64,000 bases of DNA, taken from positions 62,001 through 126,000 of the forward strand of contig CAILYC010000040.1 in the NCBI GenBank assembly GCA_903838355.1. Reading direction: 5' to 3'. Origin of the DNA: an uncultured Burkholderiales bacterium (GTDB lineage Bacteria; Pseudomonadota; Gammaproteobacteria; Burkholderiales; Burkholderiaceae_C). The notes under the pieces were generated by a model, which was given only the letters and a program-made list of their open reading frames with translations, made no database searches and was not told the origin of the DNA. Both the position numbers and the translations under genes were made by a program. Each line of letters begins with the position of its first letter. Positions within the stretch are counted from its first letter, which is position 1. Below, piece after piece: positions 42,245 through 50,530 of this stretch.

Positions 42245-43045
42245 TTAGTGGTCGAGCAATTTGTGGCTGAGCATGACCATGACGGTATGCTGTGAGCGAG
42301 ACCCCATGACTGGGCTTTGCATCAAAGCGTTTGAAGCCTGCAGTGTTCCCACCCCCATGATCAGATCCATTGCATTGTTCAGGCTATAGACCGCCCCAAA
42401 AGATTGGGACTGGTACAAAGCGCCGCCTTGTGTGGGCATGAAAAAGCCCTTCATCGAGGTGACGTGTTGCTGAGAATTCACACCGTAATAGCTCTGCCAG
42501 TAGACGGCATTTCCCCAGGTCTCATTGAAATCAAAGAAAGCATTCCATGGTTTGACCAAGGCCAACCCCAAGGTCACCCCAGCCTGGGCGAACTGCCTGG
42601 CCACGGGACTGGGGGTCTGCGCAACATTGCCGTAAAACGTCACCGCCTCCAAGATCGGCTGCCACTCAGCAAAGGCATAGAGATCAAAACTGCCACTTTG
42701 GTCTCCCAATCTTTGGTAATGCAAATCGGTGCTTTGGTGCCGGCCCAACATGTAATTGATGGACACCCCCGACTTGAATGGGGGGGTGTGGTTGAGCCAC
42801 AAGCCCAATCCATTTTGAAGGCTCACAAAGGCCCGATCAGTCTCGAGCTTGAAATCCATGGTGGGCTCGAGCTTGGTGTCAATCACCACCCCACGAAGAA
42901 GAGAAAGATTGGATTGATTGAGTCCGTAAGTGATCTCAGCGTGCCTCACCCCTTCAAGGATGTTAGATCCCTCATTGGCCAGCGTTCCCTGGCTCACCAC
43001 GAGCCATGACAAACCCCAACAAAGCATAAAGGTGGCACGAAGCAT
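42245..43045 (-). CDS. MipA/OmpV-like outer membrane protein
   Basis: 266 aa from the ATG at 43045. Signal peptide to about residue 25 (SQGTLANE). The rest alternates as beta strands, with the C-terminal pattern YWQSYYGVNSQQHVTSM, YQSQSFGAVYSLNNAMDLIMGVG and ALMQSPVMGSRSQHTVMVML, which resembles MipA/OmpV (SPiv and terminal strand). These are small outer-membrane barrels, often controlled by an adjacent two-component system; here the kinase gene is 59 bp upstream on the same strand. The family assignment rests on pattern only. Another small porin-like family is possible. Confidence 0.6.
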   Translation of the reverse strand: MLRATFMLCWGLSWLVVSQGTLANEGSNILEGVRHAEITYGLNQSNLSLLRGVVIDTKLEPTMDFKLETDRAFVSLQNGLGLWLNHTPPFKSGVSINYMLGRHQSTDLHYQRLGDQSGSFDLYAFAEWQPILEAVTFYGNVAQTPSPVARQFAQAGVTLGLALVKPWNAFFDFNETWGNAVYWQSYYGVNSQQHVTSMKGFFMPTQGGALYQSQSFGAVYSLNNAMDLIMGVGTLQASNALMQSPVMGSRSQHTVMVMLSHKLLDH

Positions 43046-43104
43046 TGCAATTGTTCCCACCTGAGACACCGTCTTGTTGCGCTCGACCCAAGCCAGGACG
43101 GCTC

Positions 43105-44661
43105 TCACGCCGTTTCCAGCAAGTGGGCCACTGGCGCATGATTGGGCTGCATGAGCGCTTTGGGGTTGACCCTCAAGGTGACCTTGACCACATTTTGATC
43201 GTCCTCGACCATCTCCAACTCGGCATAATGCACGCGCGCAATTTCTCTGCACAAGCTCAGCCCCAAGCCATGGCCGTCAATCAACCGGGTGTGCGAATCA
43301 ATGCCTCGGTAAAACCGCTCAAACGCACGCTCGACCACATCGTGAGACATTTTGGGCGTGGGGTTGCTAAACACAACGACCAACTCATGGCGATCCATCT
43401 TCGCTTCAAAATGAATCCAACCATTTTCAATGTTGTAATTGACCGCGTTGGTGTAGAGGTTGTGGAACAACTGCTGAATGAGTTGCATATCACAATACCA
43501 GTACATGGCTTTTTGAATGTTGGAGATTATCTTCAACTTGTCTTGAAACATATTGGCATCCATCACCAATTCACCCAACATGTCGCTGATATTGACTTGG
43601 GCGGCGGACAAAGTAAGAGAGCCCGCGTCGGCCTTGGACAAGAGCAGGAGTTTATCGGTGATGGAGATCAAGCGGTCAATTTCGTCGGACATTTGCGACA
43701 GGCGAATTTGCTGTCTAGAGCCTTCTTCACAATCGGCAATCGCTCGCTCGGCGTAGCCTCGCAAAATGGTCAGAGGTGTACGCAGCTCGTGAGATGCGTC
43801 GGCAGAAAATCTCCCCGCCTGGAAAAAAGAAGCCCTCAGCCTTTCCCTGAGTAAATTAAAAACATCCACAAAATCCTTGAACTCATTGAAACGCGACTGC
43901 GCGTGCAGTGGTTTGTCCAAGTCCTTGGTCTCGAGTTGAAAAAGACTTGTCTTGAGTTTTTCAAGTGGATTGATGACGGTGCGCGTAATCAAAAAGGTCG
44001 TCAAGATCACCGTGATCAACAAAACCGGCAGCACCGCTATCAAAACCTTGTCGCGAACATCCCAAATGAGCTCCACATAATCATCCATAGCAGATTTGGG
44101 CACAGCCACCCAACTCACCGGTGCATCGGGTCTGGTGGGGGTGAATTGAATCACCATCCAGCTCAGACCTTCAAGGGACAAGTCAGCAGACTGGACTTGC
44201 GTTTTGATTCCGTCGACTTGAAGGCTTTTCCAGGAATTGAACGAGCCCGCCACACGCATCAAATCACCACAAAATAATTTGGGACTGATGCGAGGAAATA
44301 TCGCTTGCACATCGGCGCTTGATTTGACATCCATGGACGCAAAGCCCTCTTGGTCACAACGCAAAGAACGCTGCACGACTTGCCCGATGAACAACCCTTT
44401 GAAGTCAAACTTAAGCCGATGCGATGGATCGCTTGAATGGGTGAGATCCCCTTGCTCTGGAGAAGGGTTCAAATCAAGCCCAGACGCAAAGCGAATGACC
44501 AACTCCGACTGGATTTTGTCGTGAATGATGTTCCAGACCATCGTTTGCGAAACCCAGCGATTGAACACCACAAAAAGTAAGGTGCACAAAAATGCTTGAA
44601 TCGCGATCAGGAATCGAAATGAATAAACCCACTTGAAGGTGCGCAGGGTGTCAAAGCTCAT
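43105..44661 (-). CDS. Sensor histidine kinase
   Basis: 518 aa from the ATG at 44661, overlapping the end of the response regulator gene by 11 bp. Membrane helices at about 14-35 and 183-207 (VLIAVLPVLLITVILTTFLI) flank a periplasmic sensor domain of about 150 residues. A HAMP region is followed by the HisKA block with phospho-acceptor His291 (DASHELRTPLT), the N-box (HNLYTNAVNYN) and the G2 box HGLGLSLC. It partners the OmpR-type regulator and probably controls the MipA-like porin gene downstream. The signal is unknown. Confidence 0.93.
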   Translation of the reverse strand: MSFDTLRTFKWVYSFRFLIAIQAFLCTLLFVVFNRWVSQTMVWNIIHDKIQSELVIRFASGLDLNPSPEQGDLTHSSDPSHRLKFDFKGLFIGQVVQRSLRCDQEGFASMDVKSSADVQAIFPRISPKLFCGDLMRVAGSFNSWKSLQVDGIKTQVQSADLSLEGLSWMVIQFTPTRPDAPVSWVAVPKSAMDDYVELIWDVRDKVLIAVLPVLLITVILTTFLITRTVINPLEKLKTSLFQLETKDLDKPLHAQSRFNEFKDFVDVFNLLRERLRASFFQAGRFSADASHELRTPLTILRGYAERAIADCEEGSRQQIRLSQMSDEIDRLISITDKLLLLSKADAGSLTLSAAQVNISDMLGELVMDANMFQDKLKIISNIQKAMYWYCDMQLIQQLFHNLYTNAVNYNIENGWIHFEAKMDRHELVVVFSNPTPKMSHDVVERAFERFYRGIDSHTRLIDGHGLGLSLCREIARVHYAELEMVEDDQNVVKVTLRVNPKALMQPNHAPVAHLLETA

Positions 44662-45346
44662 TGGGAATGGCTTTAATCTTATAACCCACACCACGAATGG
44701 ACTCAATGGGAAAATCGGCCACATTTTTTTGGCTCGTAGGGGTCAACTTCTTTTTGATGCGCTGGATGCACACATCCACCACATTGGTTTGGGGATCAAA
44801 TTCGATGGCCCAGACGTGCTTTAAAATTTGCTTACGGGTAAAGATGTGACCCGGCGTGCGCATTAAATACTCGAGCAAAGTAAATTCACGCTGACTGAGC
44901 ACCATGGCATGGTCGATCCATTGCACCCGTCGGGTGATGCGGTCTAAACTCAGTTCGCCCACGACCAACAATGAGCTCTCTTGTCCTTTGTGGGTGATCA
45001 TCAAGGACTTCACCCGAGCAATCAGCTCTTCAACATAAAAGGGTTTGGGCAAGTAGTCGTTGGCACCAGCCTCAAATCCGATCAAGCGGTCACTCAAGTC
45101 ACCCTTGGCGGTCAAGATGATCACAGGAATGGCATCACCGGACTGCCTGATGTTTTTCAACACCTCGATGCCATCCATTCCAGGGAGCATCAAATCGAGC
45201 ACGATGGCATCGTATTGCCCGGTGAGCGCCGCTTTTAAACCGATAGAGCCCTGGGTAAAGTGATCGGTTTCAAAGCCCACCTGGGTAAAGCCTTGGAGGA
45301 CAAAGTCGGCAATTTTAAGTTCGTCTTCGATGAGTAAAATTTTCAT
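44651..45346 (-). CDS. OmpR-family response regulator
   Basis: 231 aa. Receiver domain with acidic pocket (IEDE, residues 6-9), phospho-acceptor Asp51 (VLDLMLPGMDG), Thr in ILTAKG and Lys in YLPKPF. C-terminal winged helix (about 130-230) with LSQREFTLLEYLMRTPGHIFTR and VDVCIQRIKKKL. First gene of the regulator-kinase-porin operon; the upstream region has an inverted repeat at 45371 that could be its own operator. Confidence 0.95.
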   Translation of the reverse strand: MKILLIEDELKIADFVLQGFTQVGFETDHFTQGSIGLKAALTGQYDAIVLDLMLPGMDGIEVLKNIRQSGDAIPVIILTAKGDLSDRLIGFEAGANDYLPKPFYVEELIARVKSLMITHKGQESSLLVVGELSLDRITRRVQWIDHAMVLSQREFTLLEYLMRTPGHIFTRKQILKHVWAIEFDPQTNVVDVCIQRIKKKLTPTSQKNVADFPIESIRGVGYKIKAIPNEL

Positions 45347-45370
45347 ACCAATACTCTACATTTAAAACAT

Positions 45371-45400
45371 GACAAGTATTGTCCAATGTACCATTTGTCA
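45371..45400. promoter_or_regulatory. Inverted repeat upstream of the response regulator gene
   Basis: GACAAGTATTGTC is a perfect dyad with 5-bp arms (45371-45383), and a further TTTGTCA follows at 45394-45400, giving three TGACAA-type half sites 25-54 bp upstream of the start. Possible autoregulatory site of the OmpR-type protein. Confidence 0.35.
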
Positions 45401-45549
45401 CTTCGAAAAAAATGTTTTCCCGCTTGCGCATTGCAAAAAAAGATCATGAGCTAGAGGGCTGGGCCTTCATCCCTAGGTTTTAGGGCGTTTATGCACGAAT
45501 CTACGTCGCAATTCTTGATGTGCGACTGTGGCTTCAAACCGCTTCAAAA

Positions 45550-46173
45550 TTAAGTGCCGTGATGGGAAGCACCGACCCAGCCTGGCAAATAACTCGCATC
45601 ATGGGTCAAGGCGAGGGCCACCGCGACTTGGGTGAGCGCTGTCCATTGGGGCTTTTTGGGGATGGGTAGGCGCGTGCGGAAATGCTCAGCCCATAAAAAT
45701 TCGCTGTAGGGCGTGGTGTCCTTGGCATAACCGCCGGCTTTTCTCACCAAACCCGCCAAACTGCGGTAGGGGTCATCCTTTAACTCGCCCACGTGGATGG
45801 GGAGCAGGTCAACGCTCACCCGCCTGCCCTTTTCATTAAAAGGATAGACCCACTGGTGAAACTCCATCATTCGCCAAAACGTGGCCCTCTCCAGATGAGA
45901 CCAGTCCGCGAGCACCATCAAAAACACTTTTTTTTGTCCCACTTGGTGCAAGGCCAAGCCCAAGTGATGGTGGTCCACGATATAGGGTCGCTGGCCTGGC
46001 CCCATCACACAGGGAAACCAATGCTGGTTGAGAACCTCAGTGCGCGCCTTTTTGGCCAGTGCTTGCCACTCCAAAACTTTGTTGTGCACCTCCCAGTAAC
46101 CCACAGAGCACTGTGTCGGGATCAAATCGTCCAAATGGGCTGCCACTGTGTGGTGATGAAGGGGTCGCAACAT
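45550..46173 (-). CDS. ParB-like nuclease-fold protein (ParBc_2)
   Basis: 207 aa protein with the ParB/sulfiredoxin-like N-terminal fold. Features are LDDLIPTQCSVGYWEVHNK at the start and RPYIVDHHHLGLALHQ, where the DHHH replaces the usual GxRR region. The rest (LMVLADWSHLERATFWRMM, PYRSLAGLVRKAGGYAKD) matches a stand-alone family of about 200 aa. There is no helix-turn-helix, so a partition role is unlikely; the biochemical role of the family is not known to me. Confidence 0.78.
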   Translation of the reverse strand: MLRPLHHHTVAAHLDDLIPTQCSVGYWEVHNKVLEWQALAKKARTEVLNQHWFPCVMGPGQRPYIVDHHHLGLALHQVGQKKVFLMVLADWSHLERATFWRMMEFHQWVYPFNEKGRRVSVDLLPIHVGELKDDPYRSLAGLVRKAGGYAKDTTPYSEFLWAEHFRTRLPIPKKPQWTALTQVAVALALTHDASYLPGWVGASHHGT

Positions 46174-46262
46174 GTTAGGGTTCTTAAAAAGGGATTGGCA
46201 ATCAAGGGAGATGAGACTCGAGCCAGTGCTGTCGATGTTTCAACAAATGGGCACCTGAGTTC

Positions 46263-47246
46263 TCAAGCGACTTGCACTTTAAGGACCACATTGCCCAAGA
46301 CACTGCCCGACTCCACCCACTCGTGGGCCGAGGCGATGTCATCAAGCGTTGTGGTCTTGCCCACCGCATGAACGAGTGCGCTACTCTCCAGCATTTGCGT
46401 CAAACTGGCCAAACAATCCTCGCGGTCTTTGGGCTTCAAGTCATAGACGAGCATGAATTTCAAATCCACCGACTTCCACAGCAAAGGTCTGAAGGGCATC
46501 TTCACTTCGGGGGAGTTCGAGCCGTAGCAGACAAAGCGCGCGTGATTCGACACCGCCGTGGTTTGCAGCAACTCACAGGTGCTGGAGAAATCCATATCGA
46601 TCACGCAGTCGACACCCAAACCACCAGTCAAACGGGCCACCTCGTCCACGATCGATTCGGTTTTGTAATTGATCAAGTGCTCAATTCCAGCGGTCAATGC
46701 GTGAGCGGCGCGTTTGGCCGATCCCACCGTGCCGATCACCCGGGCCCCAGCCATGCGCGCCATTTGAACCGCATAGTGGCCCACGGCAGACCCAGCCCCT
46801 GTCACCAACACCGTTTTACCTTCAAGGGGTCCACACAAACGGGTGGCTTGCAAAGCAGTCAAGGCGGGGATGCCCAGGCAAGCGGCACTTTCAAAATCGA
46901 GATGATCGGGCATTTTGACGGCGTGAGAAGAGGAAAGGGTCAAGAACTCACAGGCACTGCCGTGTGTTCGAACCCACTGCGCATTCCAAAGCCAGACTCG
47001 CTCACCGATTCTGGACGGCGACACGCCTTGTCCGACACTCACCACAATTCCAGCACCATCGCTGTGGGGAATGATGCGCGAAGCGCCCAAAGGCCGGCCC
47101 AAACGCGACTTGACGTCCGAGGGGTTCACCCCAGACGTGATCACCTTCACCCCAACCTCTGCCGGACCGGGCTCAGGCAGGGGCATCTCGCCCACGATCA
47201 AACACTCTCTGGCTGGACCATTTTTTTCGTACCAAGCTGCTTTCAT
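46263..47246 (-). CDS. NADPH:quinone oxidoreductase-like MDR protein
   Basis: 327 aa from the ATG at 47246 (GGAG upstream). Medium-chain dehydrogenase/reductase of the quinone-reductase/zeta-crystallin group: the GroES-like N-terminus MKAAWYEKNGPARECL, then GVNPSDVKSR, DGAGIVVSVGQGV and the NADPH block VLVTGAGSAVGHYAVQMAR at about 145-165. The cysteine ligands of the structural zinc are absent, as in zinc-free members. It reduces quinones or enones with NADPH. It lies divergently from the Rieske alpha gene; a link to quinoid products of aromatic oxidation is inference. Confidence 0.88.
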   Translation of the reverse strand: MKAAWYEKNGPARECLIVGEMPLPEPGPAEVGVKVITSGVNPSDVKSRLGRPLGASRIIPHSDGAGIVVSVGQGVSPSRIGERVWLWNAQWVRTHGSACEFLTLSSSHAVKMPDHLDFESAACLGIPALTALQATRLCGPLEGKTVLVTGAGSAVGHYAVQMARMAGARVIGTVGSAKRAAHALTAGIEHLINYKTESIVDEVARLTGGLGVDCVIDMDFSSTCELLQTTAVSNHARFVCYGSNSPEVKMPFRPLLWKSVDLKFMLVYDLKPKDREDCLASLTQMLESSALVHAVGKTTTLDDIASAHEWVESGSVLGNVVLKVQVA

Positions 47247-47433
47247 CGAGCACTCCGTTGAACTGTAGATTGAGAACACCAGGGGTCATCATAGCCAAGT
47301 TTTACCGCATGGACTAGAAGGGCGCAGTGGAAAACCAAAGACCGCGCAAAATAGAGAACGGATCACATTCATCACCATTGCAAGCAGTTCCAAATCCCGG
47401 CTCCTGCGCCCAGTTCAGGACCCAAACTGGCAA

Positions 47434-47448
47434 AACCTAGGGTTAAGT
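47434..47448. promoter_or_regulatory. CCTAGG-type motif, upstream of the Rieske alpha gene
   Basis: AACCTAGGGTTAAGT lies about 70 bp upstream of the Rieske start at 47516, in the divergent region with the quinone reductase gene. Same consensus as the other listed sites. Confidence 0.4.
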
Positions 47449-47515
47449 CTTTCCCCGAAAGCGGCATCAACTGTGTAAAAATAGAACTTTTCACTCGCTC
47501 ACACACTTGCCTGCC

Positions 47516-48817
47516 ATGTGCCCACTCGATCACCCCTTGAATACTCCCCCGAAGCCCCAGACAGCGCCCACAAGCGCCCCGGGTGCAAGCCTTGCGCGAG
47601 CCTGGCCAAAAGAGGGCTTTACTCGAGCGCCCTACTGGGTTTACTTGGACTCCCAGACCTATGCCAATGAACAGACCCACATCTTTCGAGGAGCGCACTG
47701 GCACTATGTCGGCTTGGAGGTTGAAGTCCCCAACCCAGGCGACTATAAGACCACCTACATTGGCGAGCAGTCGGTGGTGCTCACCCGCGCCGACGACCAC
47801 AGCTTGAATGTGGTGGTGAACCGCTGCGCGCACCGCGGCAACATGGTGTGTAGAGAGCCCTTTGGTAAAGCGAAAAAACTCTACTGCGTCTACCACGCCT
47901 GGAGCTTCACCTTGAAAGGGGACTTGAGCCACGCGGCCTTTAGTCAAGGACTCCGAGGCGAAGGGGGGCTGCCCAAGGACTTTGCTTTGGGCGACCATGG
48001 CCTGCAAAAATGCCGTGTGGCGACCCTGTGTGGCTTGGTGTTTGCCACGTTCTCTGACAAAACCCCCCCTCTCGAAGAGTGGCTTGGCGAAGTCGCCGTT
48101 GGGATCAAGCGGGTCTTGAACCGCCCCTTGAAAGTGCTTGGCTACGACACCCAGCGCATCCATGCCAATTGGAAGACTTACCACGAGAACCCTCGCGACT
48201 CCTACCACGCCAACATCTTGCACACCTTTTACGGAACATTTGGTCTGTCGCGCATGTCACAAGAATCGGGCATGGTGCTCGACCAAGCCGGTCGCCATGT
48301 CTACTTCTACACCAAAGCGGGCACGGAAAAAAAATCCGCCGACTACGAGGCCACCACCTCACAATTGCGCTCGCACAATGATGGGCTCAAGCTTGAGGAC
48401 TCGAGCATTTTGGGCTGGAAGGATGAGTTTGGCGACGGCGTGAGTGTGCAAATTTTGAGCACCTACCCAGGTTTTGTATTGCACCAAATTGCCCACAGCT
48501 TGGCCACTCGCCAAATCTGCCCCAAGGGGGTGGGTCAAACCGACTTGGTCTGGACTTACTTTGGCTTTGCCGACGACGACGAGGCGATGACGCAAAAGCG
48601 TTTGGTTCAAACCAATTTGGCGGGATCAGCAGGCATGGTCTCGGTGGAAGACGCAGCCGTGTGCGAGATGATGCAGCACGCCATGGCCGACGCCCAGGTG
48701 GGGGAGTCCTTCATCGAAATGGGCGGCAAGGATCTCGACATCCAAGGGTCGAGCAAACTCTCAGAGCGCGCCATTCGCAACTTTTGGCATCACTATAAAG
48801 AGGACATGGGACTTTGA
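47516..48817 (+). CDS. Rieske oxygenase alpha subunit, salicylate 5-hydroxylase (NagG)-like
   Basis: 433 aa from the ATG at 47516. Rieske ligands Cys104, His106, Cys124 and His127. The mononuclear iron block HENPRDSYHANILH has bridging Asp228 and ligands His231 and His236. From memory, NagG of Ralstonia U2 shares much of its layout, including HWxYVGLExExPNPGD and the TRHI/TRQI...DFVWTxFGF segment. That would convert salicylate to gentisate, and a gentisate dioxygenase gene lies 2 kb downstream. An anthranilate- or benzoate-type specificity cannot be excluded. The beta subunit gene follows; ferredoxin and reductase genes are not in the window. Confidence 0.85.
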   Translation: MCPLDHPLNTPPKPQTAPTSAPGASLARAWPKEGFTRAPYWVYLDSQTYANEQTHIFRGAHWHYVGLEVEVPNPGDYKTTYIGEQSVVLTRADDHSLNVVVNRCAHRGNMVCREPFGKAKKLYCVYHAWSFTLKGDLSHAAFSQGLRGEGGLPKDFALGDHGLQKCRVATLCGLVFATFSDKTPPLEEWLGEVAVGIKRVLNRPLKVLGYDTQRIHANWKTYHENPRDSYHANILHTFYGTFGLSRMSQESGMVLDQAGRHVYFYTKAGTEKKSADYEATTSQLRSHNDGLKLEDSSILGWKDEFGDGVSVQILSTYPGFVLHQIAHSLATRQICPKGVGQTDLVWTYFGFADDDEAMTQKRLVQTNLAGSAGMVSVEDAAVCEMMQHAMADAQVGESFIEMGGKDLDIQGSSKLSERAIRNFWHHYKEDMGL

Positions 48818-48848
48818 TCGCGCCCCAAGGGCAAAAACCCAGAGCCTG

Positions 48849-48867
48849 CTGCGGCCATAGGCCGCAG
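48849..48867 (+). other. Intercistronic hairpin between Rieske alpha and beta genes
   Basis: CTGCGGCC-ATA-GGCCGCAG is a perfect 8-bp GC-rich stem with a 3-nt loop and no T-tract after it. In an operon such a structure can slow decay of the upstream message or lower downstream expression. Confidence 0.6.
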
Positions 48868-48901
48868 GCCAAGGCCTACAACACCCCACACGAAATACAC
48901 C

Positions 48902-49381
48902 ATGATTGATTTTGAACCCCATTACCGCCGAGTTGAACAATTGATCTACGCTTGGGCTCGTGCCATTGACGAGGACCGCGTTGAGCACATCGCTGAGCTT
49001 CTCTTCGACGACGGGCGCTACACGGTGAAGTCACGCTTTAACCATGACCGCGGCTTGCCGCTGGCCGTCATTGACGCCCAAAGCGCCGCGCAGCTGCGCG
49101 ACCGCATTTTGTCCATGCGAAAAGCCAATGTTTATCAACCCCAACATTACCGCCACATGCTCTCGGGCGTTCACATTGCCTCGGGCGACGACAATACCTT
49201 TGAGGTTACACACAATTTCCTCATTGTGCGCACCATGGATTTGAGTGGTGACATGAAAATTTTCGCCACTGGGCAATGCCACGATCTCATCGTACTCACC
49301 CCCGAGGGTGCGAAGTTCAAAGAAAGGCTCTTCCTTTTTGATTCACGCGTAGTCGAGACCTTGATGGTGATACCGCTCTAA
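48902..49381 (+). CDS. Aromatic ring-hydroxylating dioxygenase beta subunit (NagH-like)
   Basis: 159 aa, the usual size of the small subunit, with the NTF2/SnoaL-like cone fold pattern: VEQLIYAWARAIDEDRVEHIAELLFDDGRYTV at the start and HMLSGVHIASGDDNTFEVTHNFLIVRT in the middle. It supports the alpha3beta3 assembly and has no redox centre. It follows the alpha gene by 84 bp, the hairpin at 48849 being between them, and precedes a Bug receptor gene by 58 bp. Confidence 0.9.
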   Translation: MIDFEPHYRRVEQLIYAWARAIDEDRVEHIAELLFDDGRYTVKSRFNHDRGLPLAVIDAQSAAQLRDRILSMRKANVYQPQHYRHMLSGVHIASGDDNTFEVTHNFLIVRTMDLSGDMKIFATGQCHDLIVLTPEGAKFKERLFLFDSRVVETLMVIPL

Positions 49382-49439
49382 AAGTGGATTTCCCTGTAGC
49401 CCCACAACACCCAATAGCATCTTTCCTCCTTTTTGCCCT

Positions 49440-50444
49440 ATGAACACAACATCGCCTTTGATAGATCGACGTCAAGCCCTTGCACTCCTCGCGGCCACGG
49501 GGGGGTTGAGTGGACTGCCCATTTTGTCGGCTTGGGCGGATGGCGTGTCCGATTGGCCGCAACGGCCCATCCGCTTGATCGTTCCCAACCCGGCCGGAGG
49601 TTCGGCCGATGTGCTGCCCAGGCTTCTTTGCGAGGCCTTGTCCACCAAACTCAACCAAGCCGTGATTGTGGACAACCGACCCGGTGCAGCCGGCAATATT
49701 GGTGCCGAGTGGTTCAACGCGGCCGAGCCCGATGGCTACACCTTGATGGCCTCACCGCCCACGACTTTGACCATCAACGTGAGCCTTTACCCCAAAATCA
49801 ATTACGACCCCAGCAAATTCGTACCGATCGCAGTGATCGCCACTGTGAGCAACGCTTTGTTGGTGCACCCCTCGGTGCCGGCGCAAACACTGCAAGAATT
49901 CATCTCCTACGTTCGCGCCAATCCTGACAAACTGGCCTATGCCTCCCAGGGCAACGGTTCAACTGCACACCTCACCGCGGAGTTGTTCAAACAAAAAACA
50001 AACACCCACCTCACCCACATTCCTTACAAAGGCGACGCACCCGCCATTGCCGATTTATTGGCGGGCCATGTGCAAGTGATGTTTGGCAATTTATCGGCGG
50101 CTTCAGCCCATTTGAAGTCGGGCAAATTGCGCCTCTTGGCCGTCACGAGCCCCAAGCGCAATCCCAATCACCCACAAATCCCCGCCATCAGTGAAGTGAT
50201 CCCTGGGCTCGTGTCTGTGACCTGGTTTGGTGTGGTCGCCCCGCCCAAAACACCGTTGGCCATCGCGAGCAAAATCTCCAAAGCCATCGCAGAGGTTTTA
50301 AGGTCTCCCGAGATCATCAAAAAATACGAAGACTTGGGTGCAGAGCCTGTTGGTAACGCCCCTGAGGAGCTCGCGCAGTGGATGCGTGAAGAGACGGTGC
50401 GTTGGCGCGAGGTCATCAAAAGCGGCAACATGACGATCGACTAA
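49440..50444 (+). CDS. Bug/TctC-family receptor protein with RR-type signal
   Basis: 334 aa. The N-terminus has DRRQALALLAATGG, a twin-arginine-like signal sequence. The mature part starts WPQRPIRLIVPNPAGGSADVLPR, followed by NRPGAAGNIGAEWFNAAEPDGYTLM and SQGNGSTAHLTAELFK, all typical. It lies directly after the Rieske alpha and beta genes, so it probably binds the same aromatic acid (for example salicylate). No TctAB genes are near. It converges with the gentisate dioxygenase gene. Confidence 0.9.
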   Translation: MNTTSPLIDRRQALALLAATGGLSGLPILSAWADGVSDWPQRPIRLIVPNPAGGSADVLPRLLCEALSTKLNQAVIVDNRPGAAGNIGAEWFNAAEPDGYTLMASPPTTLTINVSLYPKINYDPSKFVPIAVIATVSNALLVHPSVPAQTLQEFISYVRANPDKLAYASQGNGSTAHLTAELFKQKTNTHLTHIPYKGDAPAIADLLAGHVQVMFGNLSAASAHLKSGKLRLLAVTSPKRNPNHPQIPAISEVIPGLVSVTWFGVVAPPKTPLAIASKISKAIAEVLRSPEIIKKYEDLGAEPVGNAPEELAQWMREETVRWREVIKSGNMTID

Positions 50445-50530
50445 AGGGGCTCGAACCCAAAGTGTCGACGCAGAGTCGATGAAAACCAGATCATCAGCCC
50501 TTCTTCTTGCGTCGTCTTCGGAGGGTTAAT

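Noticed and set aside
45550-46173. ParB-like protein as a sign of a plasmid or partition locus
   Set aside because: It lacks the ParB helix-turn-helix, has no ParA partner, and no parS-like sites or replication gene are near. It belongs to a stand-alone family.
47372-48223. Open frame of 283 codons antisense to the Rieske alpha gene
   Set aside because: The plus strand encodes intact Rieske and iron-site motifs in this stretch; the antisense product is not protein-like.
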